64,000 bases of DNA from CAILZL01 sp035548495 (lineage in GTDB: Bacteria; Pseudomonadota; Gammaproteobacteria; Steroidobacterales; Steroidobacteraceae): contig DASZSV010000063.1 of the NCBI GenBank assembly GCA_035548495.1, positions 45,362-109,361 of the forward strand, given 5' to 3'. Below are positions 8,200 through 16,859 of the stretch, piece by piece. The position numbers and the translations under genes were made by a program. The notes beneath the pieces were generated by a model, which saw only the letters and a program-made list of their open reading frames with translations, did no database searches and had not been told where the DNA came from. Each line of letters starts with the position of its first letter. Position 1 is the stretch's first letter.

Positions 8200-8604
8200 T
8201 CACTTGAGCAGATGCTTGCGCTTCAATGCGCGATCAATTTCACTCTTGATTTTTGCCTGATTGAACGGCTTGGCAATTACACCATCTGCTTTCACCTGAA
8301 TGGCCTCACGCACATTCTTCGCCGTCGGTGAAGCGGTAATGACCAACGCCACCAATTTGCTGTTGTCAACGCGCAGGCGTGCCAGTACATCAAGTCCGCT
8401 CATTTGCGGCATGTCGATATCCAGACACACCACGTCGGGCTGCAAACGCTGTGCATCGTTCAATGCCTGCCTGCCATCGGCAGCTTCAGCCACCACTCGC
8501 AGACCGGATGCCTGCAACACACTCTTGAGCAGAGTGCGCGCAGTATCGTCATCGTCCGCGATCAATACGGTGTGTTTGAGACCGGCTTCCGCTTCATCAC
8601 TCAT
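8200..8604 (-). CDS. CheY-like single-domain response regulator
   Basis: 134-residue receiver domain without an output domain. The acidic pocket (ADDDD at 16-20), phospho-acceptor Asp62 in CLDIDMPQ, Thr/Ser switch in VITAS and Lys in AKPF are all present. It is encoded divergently from the H-NOX/hybrid-kinase pair with about 100 bases between starts, so it is a good candidate phospho-acceptor of that pathway via the kinase's HPt domain; this link is inference from position. Confidence 0.92.
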   Translation of the reverse strand: MSDEAEAGLKHTVLIADDDDTARTLLKSVLQASGLRVVAEAADGRQALNDAQRLQPDVVCLDIDMPQMSGLDVLARLRVDNSKLVALVITASPTAKNVREAIQVKADGVIAKPFNQAKIKSEIDRALKRKHLLK

Positions 8605-8703
8605 GTAAATCTCCCCTCAAGTCTGCAATGCCGCGGTCGAATGTTTATGTGACGCCCGGCATTGGCCTTACGTACCTTGATCACGCCCTCCCGCAGGTTT
8701 TCC

Positions 8704-9255
8704 ATGAAAGGCATCTTCATCACCGAGTTTGTGGCATTTGCAGAAGCCCGCTTTTCCCTGCAAATCGCCGATGCCATGCTGGCGCCACAGGGACTGCCCT
8801 CTGATGGCGTGTATACACAAGTCGGCACCTACGATCATCAGGAGCTCAAGGAACTGGTACGACGGCTGTCGCGCCTTTCATATCTGTCAGCGCCACAACT
8901 GTTTCGGGAGTTCGGACAATATCTTTATGGCCGGATGGCTACGCAGTATTCACGATTGTGCGCACGTTACACCGACTGCTTTGACCTGCTGACGCATCTG
9001 CACACGCACATCCATCATGAAATCGGCAAGTTGTATCCCGACGCCGAAACGCCATTGCTCAAGGTCGAGCGCATTGATGCCGATCACCTGATCCTGCAAT
9101 ACGAATCGGCGCGCGGACTGAGTGACCTTGCAGAAGGTCTCATCAGCGGCTGCGTGCAGCATTTTGGCGAGAAGGTGGACATCATCCGTGACGACGACGC
9201 GCGCACTCCGGGAACCCGCACATGCTTCCGGCTGACAAGACAACCGAACCCATAG
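8704..9255 (+). CDS. H-NOX heme nitric-oxide sensor
   Basis: 183 residues from ATG 8704 (MKGIFITEFV); the longer reading to 8662 is not supported. H-NOX domains bind heme through a proximal histidine and sense NO at nanomolar levels, passing the signal to a partner kinase or cyclase. The proximal His is seen as His104 in HIHHEIGKLYPDAE, and the heme-propionate motif Tyr-x-Ser-x-Arg is intact as YESAR (133-137). The gene overlaps the following hybrid kinase by 34 bases, so the two are translationally coupled, the standard H-NOX/HaHK arrangement. NO control of biofilm or motility is the known output of such pairs. Confidence 0.93.
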   Translation: MKGIFITEFVAFAEARFSLQIADAMLAPQGLPSDGVYTQVGTYDHQELKELVRRLSRLSYLSAPQLFREFGQYLYGRMATQYSRLCARYTDCFDLLTHLHTHIHHEIGKLYPDAETPLLKVERIDADHLILQYESARGLSDLAEGLISGCVQHFGEKVDIIRDDDARTPGTRTCFRLTRQPNP

Positions 9256-11042
9256 ACGAAGTGGCGCTGTATCAGCGCTGCTTTGAACGTGAACGCCGTG
9301 CGCGGCAACAGGCTGAAGCAGTGCTGGAAGCCAAGAGCCTTGACCTGTATCTGAAGCACGAAGAACTGCTGCGTGTGAATGAAACACTGGAGCAGCGCAT
9401 TGAAGAACGCACCGCTGAACTGGCCGCCGCCGTCAAACAGGCAGAAAAAGCCAGCGCCACCAAAAGTGAATTTCTTGCCAAGATGAGTCATGAGATTCGC
9501 ACGCCGATGAACGGCGTGCTGGGCATGCTGGAAGCACTGCAACTGACGGCGCTGAATGACAAGCAGCGCGAGTATCTGAAAATCGCACATGACTCTGCCG
9601 ACACATTGCTGGCACTCATCAACGATATCCTCGACTTCTCCAAGATCGAGGCAGGCCGCATGTCACTGGAATCCATCCATTTCGATTTGCAGGCATTGCT
9701 CGATAACGTGCTGCAACTGTGGCAGCCGCGAACACTGGAAAAGAATCTGCACCTGGAATTGCAGGTGGATGCAGATGTGCCTCGGTGGCTGATTGGTGAC
9801 CCCACGCGTGTAAGCCAGATATTGACCAACCTGGTCAGTAATGCCATCAAGTTCACCAACACCGGCGGCATTACCATACAGTGCGATTCATTGACACCGG
9901 CCGGTGTGGATCCTGCAATGCTGCGCTTCACCGTGCAGGACACGGGCATTGGCATGAGCGCACAGGTATGCTCGCGCTTGTTCACTGCATTTGAACAGGC
10001 AGAAGGCGCAGCGACCACGCGCGTGTATGGCGGCACCGGCCTGGGTCTTGCCATCTGCAAACAACTGACACAGTTGATGGAAGGCGAAATCACGGTCGAA
10101 AGCACGCCCGGCGCGGGCTCATGTTTTACGGTGATACTGCCATTCAAACCGGGGACGGCGCCGGCAGTCAAACCTGATGCAGCAATTACCGCCGTAACCA
10201 TCCAGCCTGCTGAAACCCACGAGCAACATCATCAGGTGCTGGTGGTGGATGACAACGATACCAACCGTCGCGTCGCACTGGCAGTACTTGAGCATCTCGG
10301 CTTCATCACCGTTATTGCCTGCGACGGTGCAGAGGCAGTACAGGCAGTCAAGTCCGGAAAATTTTCGCTGGTATTGATGGACTGTCACATGCCCTTGCTC
10401 GATGGCTTCGAAGCAACACGTGCCATCCGTGCATGGGAACAGGACAATGCCCGCAAGGCATTACCCATCATTGCAGTATCCGCCAGTGCATTCCAGGAAG
10501 ATCGGGATCGTTGTGCCGCAGTGGGCATGAATGACTTCCTGTCTAAACCGGTGACGTTGACATCAATGCAAACCATGATGCAGCGCTGGCTGCCAGTACA
10601 TGCTGCACATGACAAACCGCACGGTGCGATTGCCGCATCAACCCTGGCCGCCGGCAAGACACTGCATGAGGAGTATAACAATGGTCACAGCAATGGATTA
10701 TCCAATGACGTACTGGATCGCGAACAACTGCTGGAAATGAAACTGGTGACCGCAACGCAGTTCAACTCGCTGATAGAGCGCTTCTTTGCCGACTCGCTGT
10801 TGCAAATTCAGGGCATGCGCCAAGCCGCGAGCAACAACGACTGCGAAGCACTGCGCCGCTGCGCGCACAAACTCAAGGGCTCATCCGGAAGCGTCGGCGC
10901 AAAGGCACTGTCCAAACGCTGTCACCACATGGAGGAACGCGCCAAAGCAGGCATTCTCGACGACGTGGACGAGATCATTAGCGACATCAATGCGTCGCTT
11001 GATGAAGCGGCCGCCATCATCAAAGAATTCACTTCCACATAA
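9222..11042 (+). CDS. Hybrid histidine kinase with receiver and HPt domains (H-NOX partner)
   Basis: 606 residues, no transmembrane segment, so cytoplasmic. Order: N-terminal coiled coil (about 20-85); HisKA with His90 in MSHEIRTPMNG; HATPase with N box NLVSNAIKF (203-211) and GGTGLGLAI (270-278); receiver domain with Asp387 in LMDCHMP; C-terminal HPt with His549 in AHKLKGSSG. It therefore holds a complete His-Asp-His relay in one chain and needs only a final receiver, which the CheY-like gene at 8200 could provide. It lacks a sensor domain of its own, fitting control by the overlapping H-NOX protein. Confidence 0.94.
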   Translation: MLPADKTTEPIDEVALYQRCFERERRARQQAEAVLEAKSLDLYLKHEELLRVNETLEQRIEERTAELAAAVKQAEKASATKSEFLAKMSHEIRTPMNGVLGMLEALQLTALNDKQREYLKIAHDSADTLLALINDILDFSKIEAGRMSLESIHFDLQALLDNVLQLWQPRTLEKNLHLELQVDADVPRWLIGDPTRVSQILTNLVSNAIKFTNTGGITIQCDSLTPAGVDPAMLRFTVQDTGIGMSAQVCSRLFTAFEQAEGAATTRVYGGTGLGLAICKQLTQLMEGEITVESTPGAGSCFTVILPFKPGTAPAVKPDAAITAVTIQPAETHEQHHQVLVVDDNDTNRRVALAVLEHLGFITVIACDGAEAVQAVKSGKFSLVLMDCHMPLLDGFEATRAIRAWEQDNARKALPIIAVSASAFQEDRDRCAAVGMNDFLSKPVTLTSMQTMMQRWLPVHAAHDKPHGAIAASTLAAGKTLHEEYNNGHSNGLSNDVLDREQLLEMKLVTATQFNSLIERFFADSLLQIQGMRQAASNNDCEALRRCAHKLKGSSGSVGAKALSKRCHHMEERAKAGILDDVDEIISDINASLDEAAAIIKEFTST

Positions 11043-11095
11043 TTCACGATCACTTGTGCAGTAACGCACACTCTGCACGCAGCACTCCGCAAAGC

Positions 11096-11117
11096 AAGTG
11101 TTAAGCCGTTAACACTT
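11096..11117. promoter_or_regulatory. 9-bp inverted repeat upstream of mshA
   Basis: The arms AAGTGTTAA and TTAACACTT are perfectly complementary around a 4-base GCCG centre. The element lies 54 bases after the kinase stop and 72 bases before the mshA start. There is no T run after it, so an operator for the pilin promoter is more likely than an intrinsic terminator, though a weak terminator or mRNA-stabilising hairpin is possible. Confidence 0.5.
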
Positions 11118-11189
11118 TGAGAATCACCGTCTCAGGATTATCCCCCGCTGCCGTTACAACACATGCAGAATTTCAGTTGGAGAATGCTC

Positions 11190-11654
11190 ATGAAGTCGTA
11201 CATCAAATCCGGCAGTTCGCAACGCGGTTTTACTCTGGTCGAACTTGTTGTTGTTATTGTCATCCTCGGCATTCTTGCCGCCTTTGCAGTGCCGCGTTTT
11301 ATGGGCCTTGAAACCCAAGCGCGCATTTCCTCGCTACATTCGCTGGCAGGAAGCTTACAGAGCGGCGCGACAATGGCACGTGGTGTCTGGATGGCTTCTG
11401 GCAACCCAAACCCGTTCACACTCAACGGCAACACGATCACGATGACAAACAGCTATCCCAATGCCGCTTCATCGCAGTATCTGCTTGATCCCAGCACTCT
11501 CGATAGCGTGAACAATACCCCGGGGAAATTCACGTTTAACAACGGGCGTTATCAACTAAACGGTTCACCCAATCCGGCCCGCTGTTATGCGCAGTATGTC
11601 AACGCAACAGTCAACCAAGGCCCGAACGTCACATTTACGACCAACGGATGCTAA
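11190..11654 (+). CDS. mshA: Major MSHA-type pilin MshA
   Basis: 154-residue type IV prepilin. The start ATG 11190 follows a GGAGA site; a reading from 11163 is longer than needed. A short basic leader ends at the prepilin peptidase site QRG/FTLVELVVV with the assembly residue Glu5, followed by the long hydrophobic helix ILGILAAFAVPRFM typical of MshA. The globular part is Asn/Gly-rich and has a pair of late cysteines (Cys in ARCYAQ and the C-terminal NGC) that would close the D-loop. It is first in the operon and is followed by a hairpin, as expected for the most abundant subunit. Confidence 0.93.
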   Translation: MKSYIKSGSSQRGFTLVELVVVIVILGILAAFAVPRFMGLETQARISSLHSLAGSLQSGATMARGVWMASGNPNPFTLNGNTITMTNSYPNAASSQYLLDPSTLDSVNNTPGKFTFNNGRYQLNGSPNPARCYAQYVNATVNQGPNVTFTTNGC

Positions 11655-11666
11655 CAACATTGGCCA

Positions 11667-11695
11667 GAATGCCGCTTGAAATTCAGGCGGCATTC
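11667..11695 (+). terminator. Hairpin between mshA and mshC (attenuator-like)
   Basis: The arms GAATGCCGC (11667-11675) and GCGGCATTC (11687-11695) form a perfect 9-bp stem with an 11-base loop just after the mshA stop. The T run that follows is weak, so it probably reduces rather than stops read-through or protects the mshA mRNA end. Either would raise pilin over minor-pilin expression. Confidence 0.55.
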
Positions 11696-11727
11696 CTTGT
11701 GTTCCCAGCAAAAAATGAGCCGCAATC

Positions 11728-12201
11728 ATGTTGCTCACGCGGCGGATAACAGGCTTTACACTCATCGAACTGATCGCCTGCATTGTCATCATCGGCATTC
11801 TTGCCGCTGTCATTGGCCCGAAATTTTTCGACAACACACCCTTCTCGCAACGCGGCTATGTGGATGAACTCGCTTCCGCCATTCGCTATGCAAACAGCGT
11901 AGCCGTTGGTAGCGGTTGTGACGTTTCGATCACGCTGACCTCAACCTCGTATCAAGCGCTGCAACGTGCCAAGTCGGGAAACACGTGTGCCGCCACTGGC
12001 GGATGGACTACGACAGTGACATGGAACGATGGCAGCGGTAATGTCGCCGGCACGGCACCATCCAATGTCACATTGAGTCCGGCCATGCAGATTATTTTCA
12101 ATGCCCAGGGCAATGTTATCAGTGGAGCATCACCGGTATTGACCATTGGCACACACACCATCAGTGTTGATGCCGTCAGCGGGCTGGTTACTGTGCAATG
12201 A
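11728..12201 (+). CDS. mshC: Minor pilin MshC (GspH-like)
   Basis: 157 residues with a prepilin leader cut at TG/FTLIELIACIVIIGILAA (Glu5 present) and a GspH/FimT-type beta-rich body containing GCDVSITLTS and a Cys pair. It is second in the msh pilin operon. It probably sits at the pilus tip complex that primes assembly. The stop overlaps the mshD start as ATGA. Confidence 0.85.
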   Translation: MLLTRRITGFTLIELIACIVIIGILAAVIGPKFFDNTPFSQRGYVDELASAIRYANSVAVGSGCDVSITLTSTSYQALQRAKSGNTCAATGGWTTTVTWNDGSGNVAGTAPSNVTLSPAMQIIFNAQGNVISGASPVLTIGTHTISVDAVSGLVTVQ

Positions 12202-12647
12202 TGTATCGTAATCGACAACGCGGCGTGACGCTGGTGGAACTGATCGTGGCCATTGTCATTATTGCCGTGGCCATCTTCAGTGTGCTGGGATTGCTATCTG
12301 CGCAAGCATCTCATAGCGGCGATGCGATGATCCGCTCACAGGCCACGCATGTCGCCAGCGCCTATCTCGACGAGATAATGCAAAAGCAATTCGCGTCTCA
12401 GGCCAATCCACCAGGTCGCGCCAATTTCAATGACGTAAGTGATTACAACGGCCTGATTGATGTGGGCGCACGTGATCAATTCGGCAATGCAGTCAGTGGA
12501 TTGAACGCATTCACAGTGAGCGTCAGCGTAACGGGAACTCCTCTGGGTTCATCAGGAGCAGGCGAAGTGAAACGCGTTGATGTTACGGTGACACATACCA
12601 CCGGCGTCAAAGTGATACTCAGTGGTTACAGGACCCAATATCCATGA
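12198..12647 (+). CDS. mshD: Minor pilin MshD
   Basis: 149 residues. The leader RQRG/VTLVELIVAIVIIAVAIF has Glu5, and the following helix and ALSxxDAM-like segment resemble MshD/GspI minor pilins. ATG 12198 overlaps the mshC stop, and the gene's own stop overlaps mshO (ATGA), showing tight coupling. Assigned by order and by the N-terminal domain; the C-terminal part is divergent. Confidence 0.85.
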   Translation: MMYRNRQRGVTLVELIVAIVIIAVAIFSVLGLLSAQASHSGDAMIRSQATHVASAYLDEIMQKQFASQANPPGRANFNDVSDYNGLIDVGARDQFGNAVSGLNAFTVSVSVTGTPLGSSGAGEVKRVDVTVTHTTGVKVILSGYRTQYP

Positions 12648-13510
12648 CCACCACTATGCGTGCATCGCGGTCGAACAAAGGCTTCACGATCGTTGAACTG
12701 ATCGTTGCCATTGTCATATCCGGCATCATCGCCGCATTCATCGGGCTGTTCATCACCACACCGGTAGACAATTATTTTGCGCAATCACGACGTGCGGAAC
12801 TGGTTGTTGAATCCGGCCTGATACAGCGCAACATTGACAGTGACATTCGCAATGCAGTGCCGAACAGCATCCGGGTCATCAACAGTGGAACTGTGAAAAT
12901 TATTGAACTGCTGTATGCAGTGGATGTGGCGCGCTATCGCGAAGCAGGTACCAGCCAACCACCGGCCGCTGATGATGAACTTGACTTTTCCACTACCGAC
13001 AACAAGTTTTCAACCATCGGCAGATTCAACAAGATCGCACTGCCATGCTGTGCGCCGGGTTACCGTCTGGTTATCAATCAGAATCAGGCCGCGGGACAGG
13101 ATGCATACAGGGGTGACAAATCAATTACGCCTTCGGGCACTGTTGTCACCATCAGCAACGATGTAAACAAAAAAATCAGCAATGTAACCCTGAGCGCCAC
13201 ATTCCAGTTTGCGTCCACATCGCCAACACGTCACGTATTTCTGACCAATGGCCCTGTGGCATATGTATGCGACCAGAATGCACACACGATAATCCGCTAT
13301 GCCAATTATCCTGTATCCAGTACCATCGCGGGAAATCGCAACTCCACTACAAACATCGGTACGGTTTCGCGCGATATCAGCACCTGCAACTTCGGTTACA
13401 CGCCCAGCACATCATCGAGGGCAGATCTGGTCAGTGCCGAAGTCCAGTTGCAACGCAATGGTGAAGTCATGCCCGTCTTCATCCAGAGCGCGGTGGAGAA
13501 TATGCCATGA
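12644..13510 (+). CDS. mshO: Minor pilin MshO (GspJ-like)
   Basis: 288 residues, the largest of the pilin set. The cleavage site is NKG/FTIVELIVAIVISGIIAAF with Glu5. The segment RRAELVVESGLIQRNIDSDI after the helix is typical of MshO/GspJ. Paired cysteines (PCCAPG and two late ones) may be disulfide-bonded in the periplasm. It overlaps mshD and mshP by four bases each. Confidence 0.87.
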   Translation: MTTTMRASRSNKGFTIVELIVAIVISGIIAAFIGLFITTPVDNYFAQSRRAELVVESGLIQRNIDSDIRNAVPNSIRVINSGTVKIIELLYAVDVARYREAGTSQPPAADDELDFSTTDNKFSTIGRFNKIALPCCAPGYRLVINQNQAAGQDAYRGDKSITPSGTVVTISNDVNKKISNVTLSATFQFASTSPTRHVFLTNGPVAYVCDQNAHTIIRYANYPVSSTIAGNRNSTTNIGTVSRDISTCNFGYTPSTSSRADLVSAEVQLQRNGEVMPVFIQSAVENMP

Positions 13511-13956
13511 TGAAACTTCATCGCATGCAATCGAAGAATGGATTCGCACTGGTGGCCGCGTTGTTCCTGATTATTGTGCTTGCAGCGCTGGGCTTGTTTG
13601 CGACGAAAATTGCCGGTACACAGGAGCAGTCCATCGACCTCGAATTGCTGGGCGCCAGAGCACAGGCAGCAGCAAACAGTGGAATTGAATACGCAGCCAA
13701 CCGCGCCTTGATGCACAACAAGAACTGTGTCAACACCACGCTGAACCTGAACCAGGCCGCATTGCAGGGCTTTGTTGTCACCATTGGCTGTACCCGGAGC
13801 AATCACACAATGACAGGCAGTGCTCCAACGTGCAACGGCAACAACTGTCAGGCGTACGAACTGACAGCAACTGCAACCTATGGAACTTACGGAACAGCCA
13901 ACTACGTCTCACGTCAGCAAAGACGTACTGTGACCAATACACCGCCCTTGCCATGA
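13507..13956 (+). CDS. mshP: Minor pilin MshP (PilX/GspK-like leader)
   Basis: 149 residues. The leader KNG/FALVAALFLIIVLAALGLF lacks Glu5 (Ala instead), as is usual for MshP and tip-type minor pilins. The following TQEQSIDLELLGARAQAAANSGIEY is characteristic of this group. It is the last pilin gene here: the large adhesin-like MshQ that follows mshP in Vibrio is missing, and a short hairpin follows instead. Confidence 0.87.
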   Translation: MMKLHRMQSKNGFALVAALFLIIVLAALGLFATKIAGTQEQSIDLELLGARAQAAANSGIEYAANRALMHNKNCVNTTLNLNQAALQGFVVTIGCTRSNHTMTGSAPTCNGNNCQAYELTATATYGTYGTANYVSRQQRRTVTNTPPLP

Positions 13957-13962
13957 TGAATT

Positions 13963-13980
13963 GCGGCAAATTCTTGCCGC
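13963..13980 (+). terminator. Short hairpin after mshP
   Basis: GCGGCAA and TTGCCGC form a perfect 7-bp stem with a 4-base loop seven bases after the mshP stop. There is no T run, so it is at most a weak terminator, or a stabilising 3' end, between the pilin and the assembly halves of the locus. The remaining bases to the mshI start at 14091 show no other clear signal. Confidence 0.4.
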
Positions 13981-14090
13981 CTTCACTTAAATCAAGTTTC
14001 CGCTGATTTGACCGTTAATTTCCTCAAGCGGAACACCGTTCCTGCGGCGTGCCTGCATGGCATGTACAGCAAGATTCACCGGAAAATGTA

Positions 14091-15035
14091 ATGGCATTCA
14101 CGTTGTTCAAGAAGAAGCAGCAATCAGGCTGGCGCGTTGGTATCACGCCGGGCGAGCGTGAGACTGCGCTGGCCATTGTGCGCCGTCAACCCAATGCCAA
14201 TCCGTTGCTCAAGCATTGCGGCATTCATCCCAGCGCTGAAGTCAAGCCGGAACATATCCTCTCTGCGTTGATACAGGGATCACAACTGGCGCATGCACCT
14301 GTCAGCGGCGTCATTGGCAATGATGATTACCAGCTGGTACAAGTTGAAGCGCCGGATGTGCCCGCCGATGAGTTGCGTTCCGCCATACGCTGGAAGATGC
14401 GCGATGTTGTCAACTTTCCGGTGGAAGACGCCACAGTGGATGTATTCGATGTCCCTGCTTCGCCGCGGCGTACACAACTGAACATGAAGTTTGCCATTGC
14501 CGCGCGCAGCGATGCGGTCAGCAAAATCGTCAACCTGCTCGAACACCGCGCGCGCGGCTTTGATGTCATCGACATCCCCGAACTGTGCCTGCGCAATCTT
14601 TCTGCACTGCTGCCGCAGGACGAAAAAGGCGTGGCAATGATCGCACTGGGCGATGACTTCGCGCAGTTGATCATTACCCGCAAGGGTGTGTTGTATGTCA
14701 CGCGCCGCATCGATCTGATGAAACGCGATGATATCGACCTCGATGGATCAGGAAGTGACATTGATGCCGGCGCACTGGCGCTGGAGATACAACGCTCGGT
14801 GGATTACTACGAAAGTCATTTCGATCAGCCCGCCATTCACGATCTGGTGATTGCACCCAGCGAACCGCGCACCAAGCAACTGGTGCGCGCATTGAAGAAC
14901 GAGATCAACCTCAACATCGAGATATTCGAAGTCGAACGTTACTTTGAAGTGGCGCCCGACATTGAAATCGACACGCGCTGGCCGGGACTGATCGCACTGG
15001 GCGCGGCATTGCGTCACTCACAAGGTGGACATTGA
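14091..15035 (+). CDS. mshI: MshI, PilM-like pilus assembly ATPase-fold protein
   Basis: 314 residues from ATG 14091. This is the cytoplasmic actin-fold scaffold that binds the PilN-like protein at the inner membrane. The PilM/MshI pattern is seen in QVEAPDVPADELRSAIRWKM (about 84-103) and in the later SVDYYESHFDQPAIHDLVIAP (about 240-260). It begins the second half of the msh locus and overlaps the next gene by a single base (stop 15033-15035, ATG 15035). Confidence 0.88.
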   Translation: MAFTLFKKKQQSGWRVGITPGERETALAIVRRQPNANPLLKHCGIHPSAEVKPEHILSALIQGSQLAHAPVSGVIGNDDYQLVQVEAPDVPADELRSAIRWKMRDVVNFPVEDATVDVFDVPASPRRTQLNMKFAIAARSDAVSKIVNLLEHRARGFDVIDIPELCLRNLSALLPQDEKGVAMIALGDDFAQLIITRKGVLYVTRRIDLMKRDDIDLDGSGSDIDAGALALEIQRSVDYYESHFDQPAIHDLVIAPSEPRTKQLVRALKNEINLNIEIFEVERYFEVAPDIEIDTRWPGLIALGAALRHSQGGH

Positions 15036-15820
15036 TGAGCGCGCACGCGATACAACAGCAGATCAACCTTTACCAGCCGGTGGTCGTGCACGGCAGCAGA
15101 TTGCTGAAAGCCAGCACGGTATCCATCGCACTGGCGGCGATCATGGTAGTGCTGATTGCCACTTATTCTTATGGATTGCACGCGGTGAACAAACTTGCAC
15201 AGCACGTTAATGAGACACGTGCGCAGCAGGAAAAACAGACCGCGCTGCTGACCTTGAACGCCGCCAATGCCACACCAAAACAGTTGCCGCAATTGCAGGC
15301 ACAGTTGAAGACATTGAACACCACACTGGCTGATCATCGCCGTGCCTTGCAACTGCTGCGCGTTGGCGCGGCTGGCGGTGACAGCGGTTTCAGCGAACGT
15401 CTGGTGGCGCTGGCCAATCAGCACCTCGATGGCATGTGGCTGAATCACATTGCATTAGGCAGCGACAATGGTGTTGAAAGCCTGGGTGGCGGCGCCATCA
15501 ATGCAGAACTGATTCCACGATATATCAACAATCTTGCTGCTGAACCAGCATTGCGTGGCACACGCATCAATCAGTTTGAAATTGAACGCAAGAATGCTGA
15601 GGATGCAGTGCATTCCAGTGCATCCACCATTGAATTTCATGCCACACGCATTATTGCCACACCGGCACAACCGGACAATGCTGCTGATGCGCAACCCTCC
15701 ACCACCCAGAATGATGCCGACAGCAATAGCAGCAGTGACAATGCCGGCGACACCGCAACTGATGCCGGCGGCGCACCGGCAAATGCATCCGGCAGTACTG
15801 ATCAGGATGGACAATCATGA
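15035..15820 (+). CDS. PilN-like inner-membrane protein of the msh locus
   Basis: 261 residues: a short cytoplasmic N-terminus with the PilN signature QINLYQP, one transmembrane helix (about 28-48), a coiled coil and a ferredoxin-like periplasmic domain containing DGMWLNHIALG. The last 50 residues are a Ser/Asp/Asn/Ala-rich low-complexity tail. In many MSHA loci this position is filled by a second MshI-like or PilN-like gene without an accepted letter, so no symbol is given. It couples MshI to the periplasmic MshJ. Confidence 0.83.
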   Translation: MSAHAIQQQINLYQPVVVHGSRLLKASTVSIALAAIMVVLIATYSYGLHAVNKLAQHVNETRAQQEKQTALLTLNAANATPKQLPQLQAQLKTLNTTLADHRRALQLLRVGAAGGDSGFSERLVALANQHLDGMWLNHIALGSDNGVESLGGGAINAELIPRYINNLAAEPALRGTRINQFEIERKNAEDAVHSSASTIEFHATRIIATPAQPDNAADAQPSTTQNDADSNSSSDNAGDTATDAGGAPANASGSTDQDGQS

Positions 15821-16485
15821 ACATTCAGCTTGATATGTCCCAGATCTACAAGTACGCATCGAAATTCGATGCCATGACCATGCGCGAGCGCGCGTTGATC
15901 AGCGTTGCAGCATTGGGTGTATTGCTGCTGTTGTGGAACATGGTGTTGATGCAACCATTGACAGCACGGGAAAAAGCATTGCAGGACGAACTGGACGGAA
16001 TATCCACTGACATGAGCAACACGGCGCAGGCGATGGAAGAAGCCATGGGACCCACCAATACGGCGCTGGCGCAAATAAAAACCGCACAGTCGGAGCTTGC
16101 GGATATCGACAATCAACTATCAACCACCATCGCGGGCATGATTCCGCCACAACACATGGCACAGGTGGTACGCGATGTATTGCAGCAACAGCATGGACTG
16201 ACACTGATCAGTCTGCGCAACCTGCCGGTGACGCCACTGGTGGATACATCGGCGCCTGCGGGCAATGCAGTAAGCACTCAAAAAAGCGGACCCTTTGTGC
16301 ATCCACTGGAAGTGGTGGTGGAAGGCAATTATGCCGACATCGTCGCGTATCTGAAGGCGCTGGAAACCATGAAGTGGCATGTGTACTGGAATGAACTGGA
16401 GTTGGAAACAAAGCATTATCCTGTCAATCGTGTGCGCATTGAAATGAGCACCCTCAGTCTTGATGACACATGGATGGGCGTATGA
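15817..16485 (+). CDS. mshJ: MshJ, PilO-like inner-membrane protein
   Basis: 222 residues. One transmembrane helix (about 30-48, SVAALGVLLLLWNMVLM) follows an N-terminal cytoplasmic segment with ALI; then comes a coiled coil and a PilO-type periplasmic domain ending in LELETKHYPVNRVRIEMSTL. This ending and the preceding YLKALE motif are typical of MshJ/GspM/PilO. It overlaps both neighbours by four bases. Confidence 0.88.
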   Translation: MNIQLDMSQIYKYASKFDAMTMRERALISVAALGVLLLLWNMVLMQPLTAREKALQDELDGISTDMSNTAQAMEEAMGPTNTALAQIKTAQSELADIDNQLSTTIAGMIPPQHMAQVVRDVLQQQHGLTLISLRNLPVTPLVDTSAPAGNAVSTQKSGPFVHPLEVVVEGNYADIVAYLKALETMKWHVYWNELELETKHYPVNRVRIEMSTLSLDDTWMGV

Positions 16486-16859
16486 ATACACCAATGATCA
16501 CGACGATGCCCGTCAAGCTGCTTGTCATACCGATGGCGATGTTCATCGTCATGCTGACATGCAAGGCCAGTGCTGATGGATCGTTGTCGGACCCCACCCG
16601 TCCGGCAACAGCGCCCGTGCACGACAAACCTGTTTCGCTGATTCACGTGGAAGCCATTGTCATCACTGACACCACGGCCTGGGCCATTGTCAATGGCATT
16701 GTGGTTCATCAAGGTGATCACGTGGGCAATGCCGTGATTGAAAACATTTCCCGTTATGAAGTGCGTTATTCGCGCAACGGCCACAGCGATGTGGCGCAAC
16801 TGCCTCATTCGACCCTGCAAGTGCGGCGCGATGCTGCGTCACACGAGGACACGCCATGA
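16482..16859 (+). CDS. mshK: MshK, PilP-like periplasmic protein
   Basis: 125 residues with an N-terminal signal or anchor segment (LLVIPMAMFIVMLTCKASA), then the MshK hallmark LSDPTRPAT, and a small beta domain with VEAIVITDTTAWAIVNGIVV. It bridges the inner-membrane complex and the secretin. The start was chosen at the ATGA overlap with mshJ (16482). It is followed by mshL with a four-base overlap. Confidence 0.85.
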   Translation: MNTPMITTMPVKLLVIPMAMFIVMLTCKASADGSLSDPTRPATAPVHDKPVSLIHVEAIVITDTTAWAIVNGIVVHQGDHVGNAVIENISRYEVRYSRNGHSDVAQLPHSTLQVRRDAASHEDTP

